64,000 bases of DNA, from positions 282,311 to 346,310 of the forward strand of contig RCSZ01000021.1 of assembly GCA_014898425.1 (NCBI GenBank), in the 5' to 3' direction. Under the pieces are notes generated by a model. The model had not been told where the DNA came from and did not search any database. It was given only the letters and a program-made list of their open reading frames with translations. Both the position numbers and the translations under genes were made by a program. This DNA comes from Botryotinia globosa. Its lineage: Eukaryota > Ascomycota > Leotiomycetes > Helotiales > Sclerotiniaceae. This document shows positions 23,470 through 36,147 of the stretch, piece after piece; within the stretch, counting starts at the first letter, position 1; every line of letters begins with the position of its first letter.

Positions 23470-26262
23470 TTCTGCGACCGATCTATTTATTGATATCCTA
23501 GGGGAAGTCGAAAGGAGGATTCAGCAAAGAGTCAGCGCGCCATGCACACAAGTATCCTACAGTAACCAGAGTTATTTGGCAAATCAATGCAATTAGATGC
23601 GCTCCTCTGATGCGAAGGGTAGGAGAGAATTTCGCGGCAAATTAATGTGAATCCTTCTTGGTTGTGGTAAAAGTTGTTTAAGTACGTAGATAGGTACCAA
23701 TTTGACTGGATTCAAATCAAATCAATTCAGGTCAATCAATCTACACGGCAGGTGAGTGTCTCATGCAAGTGTGCCAGATCACGCTAGTTTAGGCGAAAAG
23801 GTTTACTCAGGTGGTGAAACCTTTCTGACTGGGGAACGTTTACAAGAGGGTAGGTCCGAGCTTTTGGAGAGAGATTTACAGTGGAATCACATGTTCAAGG
23901 GTAGATTGAGGGCAGGAGGGTTTGAATAAGTAACGTGAGTGCAGTGGGACTAGGACAAAAGGAGATTAGTTGGATGATAAGTAAGCAAGTAGTATATTAT
24001 TATCTTTATAACCTAAACCTTTATAACCTTTATACCTTTATACCTTTATAACCTTTATACCTTTTATGATTAGGTAAGATTCGAAAGATTCAATACATTA
24101 CTGAAGTTGTCTAATAACATAGAACAACTTCGAACACCTCGATGAAAAGCACACTTATTACCTAGTACTTACTTGGGCATTCAGACATCCAATTAATCAT
24201 TTTAATCAAGTCCAGTTTGGATTTCCATTTTCAGACATTCCAATGACAAGGACCCCCCCTGCCATTCCAATTTTGGGCTCATTCTGCTCCTGTACGAAAG
24301 CATTTTATATTAACAGACCAACCTCTTTATTTTAACAACAACCATAGGTAGGTAATCCCATGAAGAAAGTGTGTTCTCACCAATGCAGGTGTTCTTCATA
24401 TAATTACTTCAGACAGCTGGAGAGACGAAGCACTAGAAGAGAGTTAGAACACAACCTTGGAAGTCACATTTATACATACCCCCAGTAGCTTCTAGAAGTC
24501 AAACAAGGCGAAACCAGCTCTGAAAGGGGACCGCTATCACATTACTTGGTCTCAATGTGGATGAAGGGATGAAGGAAGTAGAGCTACACCAGCATTTCAA
24601 GTTAGCCTCAAGCCCAATTGACATTACAGATATCAATCGGTCTTGTGAAAGTTTCTTGCTATATGAACCCTCCGTCAACCTTGTCAAGTTCAAATTACTT
24701 CCCGAAGTCAACAATCGAGAGAAAGCATTCCAGACTTAAGTCTACCGTTTGAAGCGTATCAAGCACCGGGCGGTCCTTTACTGCTTACTCTATAATCCCA
24801 ATCACGTATAATCTAGAGCGATACCCACAACCAAGGTCTCAGCTCAGGTATCAGGTATCACTGCGCTCGAGGTACAAGTCGGGTATTTCCATACCGCGCG
24901 GCAGTGACAAATATTCAACAAATGCAAACCCGTCCAGGCCGCATCCCGAGGCCGTGGGGACATGCAAGCCTTTTTCCTCTGATTGGTTGTAAACTCGAAC
25001 CTGGTGCAGATGAAGATATCCGAGAGAAAGGAAAGGTACAGCAGACAAACATCAGAATGACCTGGGAATCCTCAACAATTTTGCATAGGATTCGTTGATC
25101 GTGAGGGATTACTGGGTGGGATGAAAACAACAGCTTTCGCTATCTTTGAGATGCTCGATGATGGACTCAGCTCTAAATAACGTCAAGCTTTTCCTTTCTT
25201 TCCATACGAGGTCCCGACCTATGCGACGTCATCCATAATCTTTGTAACGTGGCCGAGTACCAAACTATCCCAAGCCCGTTCGACTGTATGGAACGTGAGA
25301 GGAGAGAGCTATGTAAGATGCACGAAAAGGTCGGGTCATATTTGAATATTCCATGCAAGTGTCCCATCCATGTAGGGATTCGAAGCTCAGGCCTGTGTTA
25401 CCAGACATTTCAATATACCTTATGAGCTTATGAAAGCGCTCGGGACCTTGAAGAAGAGGATGGAAAAGCATTTTAAGATTTGGATCGCCTGGCCTGGGTA
25501 CGATCAGACCATTTCATAATGTAGGAAGCGCTGTCGCAGCTTGGTTGTCTCGAGGAATGAGAATCCTTTGATTGATTGCCTAGGTAACCAGCCGATTGTC
25601 TATGGGTTGAGCTATGTAGTTGAATTTACTAAATCATTGTAGAGTATCTGATGATTGTATGTATACTCGTATACTCGTATACCGATTTAGACTATTTTAT
25701 TCAATACTTTATCCTTCATGGGAATGTCTATATCTATATACCTATCTATACCTGACTACTAGATACCTCCTATGTAACGCCCCATGGAATAAATATAGAA
25801 CATCCCTCGTCCATCATCCATCATCCATCATTCATCTTCATCAGCCATCATCATGCTCATCAACTTATACCTATGCAAGTAAGCCTGCGCACCAAGGAAG
25901 ATTCTTGTGCCATGGTTACAGCACGCACATCTCCCACCAAGGCCAAAGAATGTTTGTTCGTATGTGACCCGAGCGACCCAAATGGACCTCTCTGCCCCAT
26001 GTTGAATGGAAAGATTGGAATGGCATCTTTGCATTTACGATATTGAGGTACTCAGCCTCTCTCCGTTGGGTCTTGACTCTCTAGATACTCGGTTGTGCAT
26101 CATCTCTTTTCCCTCTCCATGTGAAGAATCAAAATCAAAATCAAAATCAAACCACGCCCCTTTCGTACCTTTAGTCAACCCTCTGGAATTTCATACTTGC
26201 TGTTACTGTATTCAATTTGAGTTCCCCATTGTGATGTGATTGAATGTTTTATTCATGTGGTT

Positions 26263-26297
<35 letters not shown>

Positions 26298-28036
26298 ATC
26301 TACAAGACACACACACACACACTATCGACATCCCATCCCATCCCATCCCATCAAACCCCCATTCGGATTAACGCTCCCGTCTATCGACACTAGGATATAA
26401 TATGTACCGGATCCCCGAGATATTAATAACATGGAGAGGGAAGAAGGCTTGACGGGTGATGGTTAAATGGATTTGGGGTCGTGGGACAGCGAAGTTCCTT
26501 GTAGGATGGATGGTCGGAGTAGGAGTAGGAGTCGCAATGGATTGTGTTGAGCTTTTCATCCGGTGGTCGGTTCGAGACGTCGGGGACTGAACTGGTACGG
26601 CTGTTATATCATATCATTAACTAATAAATCATATCATTAACTAATAAATCAATCTTCACTTGTTATTGTCAATGATCCCTTTGCAAACCTCATCCTCGAG
26701 ATTGAAAGTACAACTTGAAGTTCTCTTGCCGTAGAATTACTAGGTAGGTACTTTACTACATACATATTCTTCTACCTCTCTACCTACCTACCTACCTCCC
26801 TCTCTACCTACCCACCCATCTCTTGATAAACCCAGGCCCCAATCCCCGAGGACATCCTGGTGAACTACCCAAATCCAACTACCTACACTCCCTCCTTCAC
26901 CCGAACCACCCCCTTTCCAAATTCTTACTAACATTTCCCCTCTTCTGAAGGATCCAAAATAACCAGCACCAGTACCAGCACCACCACGACCACTACCTAC
27001 CACGACCAATACCACGACCACTACCACGACCACTACCTACCACCTCCACCTCCACCACCACCACCACTTTCCCCCTCCCAACACTCACAACTTTCCATGA
27101 TTGTTTGATCTGTTACGATATACTGTAACCATCTTCACTCGTCACGAAAGGGAGAGTAGTGGAGGTCTCTTTGATTTGGATTCCATTTCTTTTCTTTTCT
27201 TTTCTTTTATCCCCTTCCCTTCTCTTCTTCTCTTCTCTTCTCTTAATTCTTTTGACCATCCGAGGTGAGACAAGATGCTTCTTTCAATTCCCTCTACACA
27301 CACATACATCCATCCATACATACACACACGCACACACGTAAATGTCATTATTATTATACTACTAATAATCATAATCATAATGTTGATTATAATAATACAC
27401 TTTTACAACAACCCCAGCCTTTCTTTTTGACACGATTGATTAAGCTGGGAGCTTTCGCAATCAACTCAAACCACCACCACATACATCCCAATTTCACTTC
27501 TTTAGTTACTGCAATTGTGCATGACACTGCATGTATGCTAACCACATTCCTTTTCCATTTAGAATTTTATCTTCGACTTGGGACCAGTTCCTCATTGAAA
27601 CCCCAGATTATTCGCGAATCCTCCAGCCTTGACACCACCACCACGCACATATTGGGCGCGATTTGAGAAGATCAAAGGAAGGGTGTGTTTTGGAGATATC
27701 CATTTGTGTGGTATGTATTGGGCCCTTTCCCCTCCATCTCTCTCTTCCCCAGCTATGATTTTCTATCACTCGCTCAGTCATCGATTGCATGCATGGTTGA
27801 CGAAGTGCTTTGCGCATTTATTGTGCGTTGTGTAACCCAAAGCCGAATCACACTCACCTTGCCTACCTACCTACCTACCTTCCTACCTGCAACATTCACC
27901 TTCAAATCTTATACGCACATGGATTGGGTTACTAATTTATTTCCTCTTCAGATATCTCTTCCAATAGATCATACACATACCACGGCAGAATTCAAGAGAA
28001 TTGAGAAGATACACATCTGATCATCACTTGTTGAAT
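23470..28036. other. 4.6 kb between divergent BUD6 and Pbp1-like genes
   Basis: Shared 5' region of two divergent genes; no coding exon supported. Holds TATAACCTTTATACC-type repeats (about 24003-24065), an ATG trinucleotide array (26263-26297), a CA run (26308-26320), TACC repeats (about 26780-26815) and CCACGACCACTACC repeats (26985-27065). The last several hundred bases resemble a long pyrimidine-rich leader of the Pbp1-like gene. Confidence 0.5.
26263..26297 (+). repeat. ATG/GAT trinucleotide microsatellite
   Basis: Uninterrupted ATG units for about 35 bases in non-coding DNA. Confidence 0.9.
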
Positions 28037-31000
28037 ATGGTTCAACAAGGAAAAAAGGGCAGCGACCTTCCCAACGGCGGCACAAAGTACCGAGAGCAAT
28101 CAGGAAACATGACGTCGCAAAGAAAAGATGTGGGAGATGCTCGAGGAAATGGTAATGGAAAGGTTGATGGCAGATCGCAAAATGGTTGGTCCTTCTACAT
28201 TGTGTCAATGACATCACAAATGCTAACCTTCGCAGGCAACTCGAGCTTTTTCCGTACAGACACGGCGATTTCTGGCAACCGAAACCAAGGAGAGCGTGTG
28301 TTACAAAGATGGGTTCCTGACAAGCCCGCCGATAATGACGGTGGCTTGGAATCAGGTCGAGGAGGAAGGGTGGCTCCTTGGGATCAATTCGCAGAGAATG
28401 AGCGACGATTTGGCTTGAAGACAGACTACGATGAGAATATCTACACAACCCAGATCAACACAAGTCATCCGCAATATTCGCAGAGAGTCGCCGAGGCAGA
28501 TAAGAAGGCGAGAGAAATCGAACGCAGCACGGCTATGAACTCTCATGTTGCAGAAGAGCGTATTGCGGACCACACCGGACCAAATGAGAATGGACTTGAT
28601 GAAGAAGACAAGTGAGTTTCTTCGATTCTGTCCCTTGCATATAGTTGCTAACATATTGGCAGATACAGTGGCGTTCGCAGACACCAGGATTTCCCACCCC
28701 TCACCGCATCGAAGGGTGCATATCAACCACCTGGAAAGCGTGCTCCAGTCGACCGCGCACCCGCAGCCGCTCCAGCTGTGGCTCCAGCTGTTGCTACTCC
28801 CGTTGTTGCTCCACTTACAGCTCCGGTTACAACTCCGGCTCCAGTCACGGCCCCAGTTGCTGCTCCGGCAGATCGTACTCTTGTCGACTCAGCCATCATG
28901 TTTGCAGGAGCCAAGGCCGATAAACCCGCAGACAAACCCGCCGAGAAGGCAAAACCAGCTTCCGCCGCGAAGTCAACAAAGCCAGAGGTCGCAACTCCAC
29001 CTGCTACCACTGATTCGAGTACCACTCCCTCTCCAGAGCTCAAAAAGACGGTGGCTCCTGCTGCAAGCCGCACAATGCCTCCGCCCGTCAAACATATGGG
29101 TGGGCCAAATGCTACTGCAACTGTTGAGGCTGATGTTTCCAAGGCTTTCAAGACCTTTGCTGCAACGCAAAGAAACAATGTTTCGCAAATTCGCGCCAAC
29201 AAGATCAAGAATGATAAGCAAATCAAATTGAACGACCTCAAGAAATTTGCCAATGACTTCAAGTTGCATACTCCAGTTCCATCGGATCTCGTCCCTATCA
29301 TTGCCAAGGATCCAGCAAAGCAAAAGGCGATCCAAGAGAAAGCACAACGCAATGCTGAAGAAGCCAAGCTCAATCCTACTGATGCGGCAAAGCCAATTAC
29401 ACCAGGTGCAGACGGAGTTTCTGCACAACGTTCCGCTACTACCACCTCTACTCATACCATATCGCCACCGCCCGTGACATCTGGTCGCCAAACCGTTCAT
29501 CGTGGACCGTATCCTCAAGGTTCTCACAGCTTCACACAAAATTCTCGCGGTGACAGACCTGTTCCAGCACAGCAGACCATGCCCCGAAGTGGCACCGCCG
29601 GACACTTGGCCCAGCGATTGAGAAATATCGAACAAAATAGACCAGCTCAAGTTCCATCATCCAACGTCATGCCAGCCCACGAAGCCAGACTTCCTCCGAC
29701 TGGTCCTTCGAACACTGCCGATCCAAATTTCTCCCGTCGCTCAAGTGGCGTGGCGAGTGCGCAAGGTGGCCCGAGATTGAATGCGAGCGTCAGCGAATTT
29801 CGGCCCAATGCATTCGCAAAAGACTTTAGTCCCGCTGGTCCAAGCAGTGGCTCAAGTCCTCGCTCAGCAGCCAATGCCCCAGAGGCTTCAACAACACCGG
29901 TCGCACGTTCCTTGATTCGCCGCAAGCCACTGGCTAAGAGCGCGCGTCCTTCACTCAAAGGCAAATATGATGCAATGGAGCTCATCAAGAGTCTTAAGCC
30001 CGGAGAGGGGAAGAATTGGCTGGCAAATGGTGGTTTGAAGCCAGCTTATGATACTCACTTGCTATGGAAACTCACTGCTAGTGATGCACCAACGGAGTCT
30101 TACATACAAGTCTTTGAAAAGGCACCATTCCCTACTACCACACCCGTTGTATCGGAGCCTCACCCACCACAAGCAGCTCCACAAGTACCCCACCAACATC
30201 AATTGCCATTCCATCTTCAATCTGGCGTTCACAGCATGAATGCTAGACAATCCCCACGTCAACCACCTATCAATATGCATGGAGCTCAGATGGGTCATCC
30301 TGCCCCAACATTCAATGCTGATGAGTTGCGTATGATGCCATCGCACTCTGCACAATCCTTTTCGTCACCAAGAATGCAACAGCTTCCAATGGCCGCCTTC
30401 CATTCTCCCATGGGAGGAAATGCTCAATTGGCTTACAACCCACAGATGGTCTCTTACCCTGGTGCCCCTCAAATGCCACCATTCAGATCCCTTTCTCAAA
30501 CTCATCAATTTATGCCACAACAAGGTCACATGGGTCAACCAATTATGATGGCTAACCCTGCAGGTGGATTCATTCCTCCACAAACAATGGGACCTGGTCC
30601 TCAAATGATGTACCCACCCGGACAAGGTCAATTCATGCCACCGAATAACGGGCATCCTCCAGCTATGCCCAATGGCGGTTACCCAAGTCCTGGCCGAGGT
30701 GCGCCAATGATGATGAATCAAGGTTCTCAACAAGGTCACCCACAACCTATGTATGGCATGAGCCCAGTCCCTCAATATGGAACACCCGTTTTCCCTCAAC
30801 CAATCCCAAATCAAAGTAAGTTTAGAAAGTTCAAGAAATCTTTTAACATATTTTAATATATCAATAGTGCCAATGCGCGGTGGTGCTTATGGAGCACCTA
30901 ACCAATACGCTGCAAGCCCTCAGAATCTTCAGGGGGGTCCAAGAAATCAATATAACCCAGATTTCAATGGCAATAAACAAAATTTTCGACACAACCAACA

Positions 31001-31079
31001 CCCACATGGCCCGCCCAACAACCAAGTCCCTACTGGCCCTCAAGCTCAAACTAATCCTGGAGCTGATGAGAGTAAATGA
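28037..31079 (+). CDS. pbp1: Pbp1/ataxin-2-like protein with LsmAD domain, no visible Sm domain
   Basis: Likely cytoplasmic RNA-granule and poly(A)-binding-protein-associated factor. CDS is join(28037..28184, 28236..28611, 28663..30815, 30868..31079), 962 residues. Introns are 51, 51 and 52 bases; the first two have clear CTAAC sites. Joins give NG-NSSFFRTD, DEEDK-YSGVRR and NQM-PMRGG. The ataxin-2 LsmAD domain is clear at about 97-165 (PWDQFAENERRFG, TDYDENIYTT). A PAM2-like motif for binding the poly(A)-binding protein lies near 553-563 (EFRPNAFAKDFSP). The C-terminus is rich in Pro, Met, Gln and Gly. Ataxin-2 proteins normally have an Sm (LSM) domain ahead of LsmAD; here only about 95 polar residues precede it and I find no Sm fold or further exon upstream. 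Intron 1 is a multiple of three without a stop, so its retention would add 17 residues. Confidence 0.88.
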
Positions 31080-31974
31080 GCGAAAGTGCTCTGACTTTGG
31101 AAAATATATTCATCACGTCGATGCTTTAAGCATCATGCATTTTGACAATATGGAGGAGAAGAGCATCAAGTCTATGATCTTTATTTGTCGCATCTTTATA
31201 GTGATTGCATCAGTATAGTTCATTAGACCTTATTTGGATCATTGGCATCAATAATCCAGAGATCAAAGCAGTTGGATCCATCCCACCGGTTTGATCTCAA
31301 ATCAATGGTGGTTCATTGGTACAAATTTATTTTTTGCTTAGCTGTGTAGTATGGAGAATTATATACTGCCTTTGAGATGTATATCTGATGATTGTATCAG
31401 AAGATTTGGCCAAATGGATGGATTCGACTGCTATTAAGTTTATTGGACAACTCACAATCCAACTGTACAGTGGGGTGGAAGGAAGGGAACCATCTGCATG
31501 GAATGTTTTTATCTTCAATGAAATAATCATTCATTAAGCATTTGGTGAGCTGGCCAGAAGAGCAGATGCAATGCAGGATTCCATCTTATGAGAGATGGCT
31601 TGATGAAAATGTATACATGGAGATATGATGGAAGGAATGAATGAATTATAAAGAATTTTTTGCTGATGGGGTAGTGGATTATACTTTTCTACTGCCATTG
31701 TGGTTATGTATCTTACATAGCTTTAGATTTATATGCATAAACACGATTCCATCACCAATTTTAATTTTTGATATGATTGATGTGAGGCGATGTGAGGCGA
31801 TGTGCCGAGTTGAATATTCAGGGGTTTTCGATTTTAACCATAATCTCAGTGACTTACAAAGCACACCCATCCATGCCATGCATCTTTCCATTCTGCTCTC
31901 CCTGAACGCGATTTACTAAACGATGATATATATATATACAAAGAACCAGTGAGTAAACAAAATAAACCAATCAA
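31080..31974. other. Convergent intergenic, Pbp1-like / ATL
   Basis: 3' regions of two convergent genes. No gene seen. A GATGTGAGGC pair sits at about 31778-31802. Confidence 0.4.
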
Positions 31975-32773
31975 TCAAACCTCGGCACCACCATTCCCAG
32001 CACCACCTTCCACACACGCATCCGAGTCCGACTCGGAATCAGAATTGATAGGTGGATCGAGACCGGCGGCTTCTTCGCTCGGGAGTTGACGCGGAAACCA
32101 ACCGTAGGTGGGGAGGGAGATGTGGTGGGTGTTTACTATTTTGGGGGGGGTTAGTTGGGGGTTAGTTGGGGGAAGAAGGGAGAGGGAGAGGGAGAGGGAG
32201 AGAAAATAAATACATACGAGCATCAATTGTTACTTCGACCCCTTCACTACGTAGAATAGCAGCTTGGTTTTGTGCGCCCGAGGGGTGGCTTCTTGTTGGG
32301 GGTTAGTTTGGAGTTTGGAGTTTGGAGTTTGGAGTTTGGAGAGAGATAGAGATAGAGATAGAGATAGAGATAGATGGATATATAGGGGAGGAGAATAAGG
32401 GGATGAGGATGGGGGGATGAGGGAGATGAGGGAGATAAAAATACATACCGTGGACTTATCTCCCCTTTTGCATTAATCACTCTTTGCCAGGGCACATTTC
32501 CATTGTGAAAGAGGGGGGTAGATGTAGTGCTGGATGCAGATGTAGAAGGAAAGCTAGGAAGATGCTTCAGACAGATTCCTACTTGGCGGGGACGATTGGC
32601 TGGGTGCGAGGGGGTAGTTGTTAGTCATCTGCTTGGAAGGGAAAAGAGAAAACCTCACGTGTTCCTATCAGCCGCGCGATATGTCCGTATGTCGTTACTT
32701 TTCCGTGTGGAATTTCTTGGATGGCAAGGTAGACCGAGTGGTAGAAGGTGCTTGCTTCGTCGGTGCGGGGCAT
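31975..32773 (-). CDS. atl1: Alkyltransferase-like protein (ATL), DNA alkylation damage recognition
   Basis: ATL proteins bind O6-alkylguanine in DNA like MGMT but cannot remove the alkyl group; they hand the lesion to nucleotide-excision repair. CDS is complement(join(31975..32135, 32218..32291, 32449..32599, 32659..32773)), 166 residues. Introns are 57, 157 and 82 bases, all with GT-AG borders and ACTAAC-type branch sites, and all three joins keep frame. The MGMT-like DNA-binding fold is complete: FYHSVYLAIQEIPHGKV, TTYGHIA (Y29) and PRQVG (R43), then PWQRVINAKGEISPR and SEGVEV. The MGMT acceptor cysteine of PCHRV is replaced by tryptophan (W76 in PWQRV), the defining ATL change. The family C-terminal segment LPTYGWFPRQLP is followed by an acidic Ser/Asp tail. 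It is longer than the fission-yeast protein because of a Ser/Thr insert (53-68) and the tail. The introns hold AGGGAG, GGAGTTT and AGAGAT repeats. Confidence 0.9.
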
Positions 32774-33128
32774 CGTTTGGGGTTGGCTGGATGGTTTTTG
32801 GGTTGGGTTGTGTTGGGTTGGGTTGTTTCGCTGGGTTTGTTGGTATGGGTATCTAGGGGTTTTATTGATGGGAGGTGGGTTTGATTTATTGTTTGGTGTG
32901 GCATTAGGTTCATGAGTTGGGTTGATGACTTGGGAGGATGGATTGGGTGTGTTGGTGTGGGTGGGTTAGATATGGATATGATAGGGATATGGATATGGAT
33001 ATGGATATGGATATAAAATCAGTTTTTGTTAATTATGCGTGATTAATGAAAGGAGGGGTTCATGTCATTAGTGTCATTGGTGTCATTTGTATGAGATGTG
33101 AAATGTCAAATGTGAAGTATATAGGGTA
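32774..33128. other. ATL upstream region
   Basis: G+T-rich plus strand with TTGGGTTGTG-type repeats (32800-32835) and ATGGAT hexamer repeats (32985-33012). No gene seen. Confidence 0.4.
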
Positions 33129-33471
33129 TCCCCTAGAGTATATCAAATGAGCTTCGCAAAGTCGTTTATATAATATACCTTGAATAATAAAGCTGTATTA
33201 AATAAAATATCTATTTTAATAATTTTTAATTATATTTTTTATATTATTGAATTTTGATTTCAAATTATAATTTTTCATAATTCAAAAAAAGAGAAAAAAT
33301 TAAGAATTAATTTGTATTATTATATTAGAAATTTTAATATAGAAAAAATATTGATTAAATTTTATATTAATAAATAAATTTAAATATTGAGTTGCATTCA
33401 AGGAATCTTGTTCATCTAATTGGCCAATAAGACCCTGTTAAGCGATGGTGCCTATTTGATACTCTAGGGGA
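33129..33471. mobile_element. TA-flanked 343-base element, deletion derivative of the 37 kb element
   Basis: Ends are TCCCCTAGAGTATATCAAAT on the left and, on the other strand, TCCCCTAGAGTATCAAATAG on the right, flanked by TA (33127-33128, 33472-33473). Both ends continue into sequence shared with 37196-38152 in inverted orientation. For example, CTATTTTAATAATTTTT and TATTGAATTTTGATTTCAAA are common to both near one end, and TTCAAGGAATCTT near the other. The middle of the longer copy is missing, so this is an internally deleted, MITE-like copy of the same family. Very AT-rich. Confidence 0.82.
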
Positions 33472-33985
33472 TAGCTGGGCGCAGCTCACCGGGAGCGGGG
33501 ATAGATATTTAGACAGGTTACTAGGTAGATATGTGTTGGGATAAGAGTACTAGGTACTTAGTGATGATCTCTTGTTATCTGAAAGGGATGAGATTTATGG
33601 GTTATGGTTTATGGATTGAGTTTGAAGTTTAATTTTTATTTATTCTCTTATTTGTATATTTAGATTTCAATTCTGATTCTGATAATGAAGAATGTTTTAG
33701 TTTCCAAGGTTGGCTTATATATATATGTATGCTTCAGGCATAAGTATTTCTGCTTACAAATGCGGGTGGGTAAGCCCATGACAACTCAAGGACAGCAAAT
33801 GCGGGTTAACCTTACAGACCTACAAGTACTAGTAGGTATTTTTAGATTTGACAGCAAACTAATCATAGTACAACACAACATCATTCAATTATCTATAGAT
33901 CAACTAACAAGTATTTATACACACAAATTTGCAAGTTTTCTCCTGGAAGACTTCTCTCACGATCACCTATTATGTTTCTCCCAGA

Positions 33986-36147
33986 ATGGCTGTCCTGCCG
34001 TGCTCATTATGTGATAGTCTAACTCTGCCAGCTCTGAAATGCGAACCTTCTATCCTTCAAAAGTTTCGTGAGAAAGTCTTCCATGAACCATGCACAACAT
34101 GCGACGCTGAAGAAGACCAGTCTCTTGAGATTTGTGAAGTTTGCAGGCATCTTCGTCTACAACATTTGGTTTCTTGTAGTCACTCGTGGACTGCGAGCGA
34201 CGATTGGGGTCGATTCTCCGAAACCACAGATAATATTCAACATGTGGTGAGGAAATTGCATGAGGAATATAAATTGTCACCGGAGATCGCGATAGAAAGC
34301 GAATTAGGCACGTTTAATGAACTGAAGGGTTGGTCGAACTGTAAGCTTTGCTCTGAAATTACGGAATTATTTGTTTTTCGATGAAAAAATAAAGATTTTA
34401 CCGAGGATCTGTTGAACAAGTATGTTGTCACTGCCACCAAATCTTCACGGAGAAAGGGGGTTTCTATCGATGTGAAGCTTAAAGAGGGCAACCGGGTCCA
34501 AATACACTCGACGATCAAGTTTACATCATCCCCATCGTTCCATGCAAGGCAAACAGATCCTGTTACATCTATGTCCCGGAAGCCGATTAATTGGGATCAA
34601 ATCGAGGGGTGGATTGAAGAATACGACAGCAAATTCAACCACCTCATACCTGAACGCTCCTTTTCCTTCCGAGACAGTTTCGTGTTATAGATGTTAAAAG
34701 AGACGAGGTAATTTTAGCACCTGATCACTGTGACTTTGTCGCGCTGAGTTATGTACGGGGGGGACAACCAGCGACCTGATGCTGTGTATCAGCAACGTTC
34801 AGCAGCTTGCCAAAGATTTTTCTATCTCTAGAATAGATATTCCTGCAACTATCAAAGATGCCATGAGAGCCTGTGCAATGATTGGCAAAAGATATCTTTG
34901 GGTCGATCGCCTCTGTATTGTGCAGGATGAGAGTGATGACATCAAACTGGCTCAGATAGAGAGAATGGGTGATATCTACTCATCTGCATTCTTGACCATA
35001 GTAGGAGCGTGTGGGAACGACGCAAGAAGTGGCTTTGCAGAGATTGATGGCAGGCCCCGGCCGAGAGCACCCTGGGTCATTTCTTTGAACAACATGATTT
35101 ATCGAACAATATTCAAAAAGGCACTTGACCTGTGATGCAGATAGCGTTCGAGCGTTCTCAGGAATTTTCAATCATCTTGGAATTTGTCATCAATCAGGAA
35201 TGCCTTGGAAGGACTTCGATGTCAATCTTTTTTGGCGACCGCATTTGTGGAAGCAAGCTAGTCGAACTCTCGGTTTTAGTGAAGCTACATTATTCCCAAC
35301 TCGGTCATGGAGTTCAGTCGCCGGACCTGTTAGATTTCATAATTATTATTTGCATGTACCAGTGGCGGCTTGGGCTCGTTTCTCATCGGCAGAGGGCAAT
35401 TTTGTCGTGTTGATTCCACCTCAAATGAAACGCGACGGATGGCATCAATTAGCTCATATAGAAAGGTTCTACAATCTTGATAGTCACACTCGTGTACGAA
35501 TGAACATGCAGAGGAGAACATCGAATTTTCTCAAAAATTCTCCAATGAAGATACCAATGCAGCTCTTATACCTGGAAGTTTGTTGCTATTGTCCCAAACT
35601 GCTAGGTTACGTTTAGAATGTTATGGCACATTTTCTGGCGAGCCTGAATCACCAACTGAGTTTTCTCTATGGAATGAAGATGAAAAATGGACTGGGATAG
35701 TTCAGCTCTCAAAATATGATGCGGAACCGGTCATGCAGATGTGTAAAGGTGGCAACAAGGCTTTCTTTGACTTTGCTGCTATTTCCATTACATATATATG
35801 GGATGGTCCGAGCCCGCTTCACAGATTTTTTGATAATATGTACGAAAGCGGCAGAGTATTTGCATCAAGCGCCTTTTACCCGAGACGATGAAGTAAAGTT
35901 GTTTCCCGAGTCGAAGGAGAAATTCTTCCAAGAAGTAAGATACAAAGGCTATTGTAAACCACGTCGCGACTCAATTATTAACGATCTACCGGTTTTGACT
36001 GTGATGCTGCTATATTGGCGGGGAAAGGTAGCTCAGAGAATTGGTCTTGGGCAAGTTTGGGTGAGGAGATGGACTCAATCAAACCCGAAAATTAGTCCTA
36101 TAGTTTTAGGAGAGGATATTCTCGAATATGACAAATTTATGGACTAG
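33986..36147 (+). pseudogene. HET-domain (heterokaryon incompatibility) gene, broken
   Basis: HET proteins trigger cell death after fusion of incompatible fungal cells. The remnant starts MAVLPCSLCDS with CxxC-type pairs, as in many HET N-termini, and shows all three HET blocks. The first is VALSYVRGGQ, where the usual Trp of SYVWG is Arg. The second is GKRYLWVDRLCIVQDE, the third IYSSAFLTIVGACG. The reading frame is interrupted several times: an in-frame TGA after ELFVFR (about 34382), a stop just after RGGQPAT (34776-34778), and frame changes near 34780, 35130 and 35600. These cannot be explained by introns with normal borders that I can find. The C-terminal part (VAAWARFSSAEG, then PQMKRDGWHQLAHIERF) is still recognisable in other frames. 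It is flanked by the two TA elements at 33.1 and 37.2 kb. Confidence 0.85.

Noticed and set aside
27080..28036. Searched for an Sm-domain exon upstream of the Pbp1-like gene
   Set aside because: Only pyrimidine-rich leader-type DNA found; no VG-x-V...G-x-F-x-G pattern with usable splice sites.
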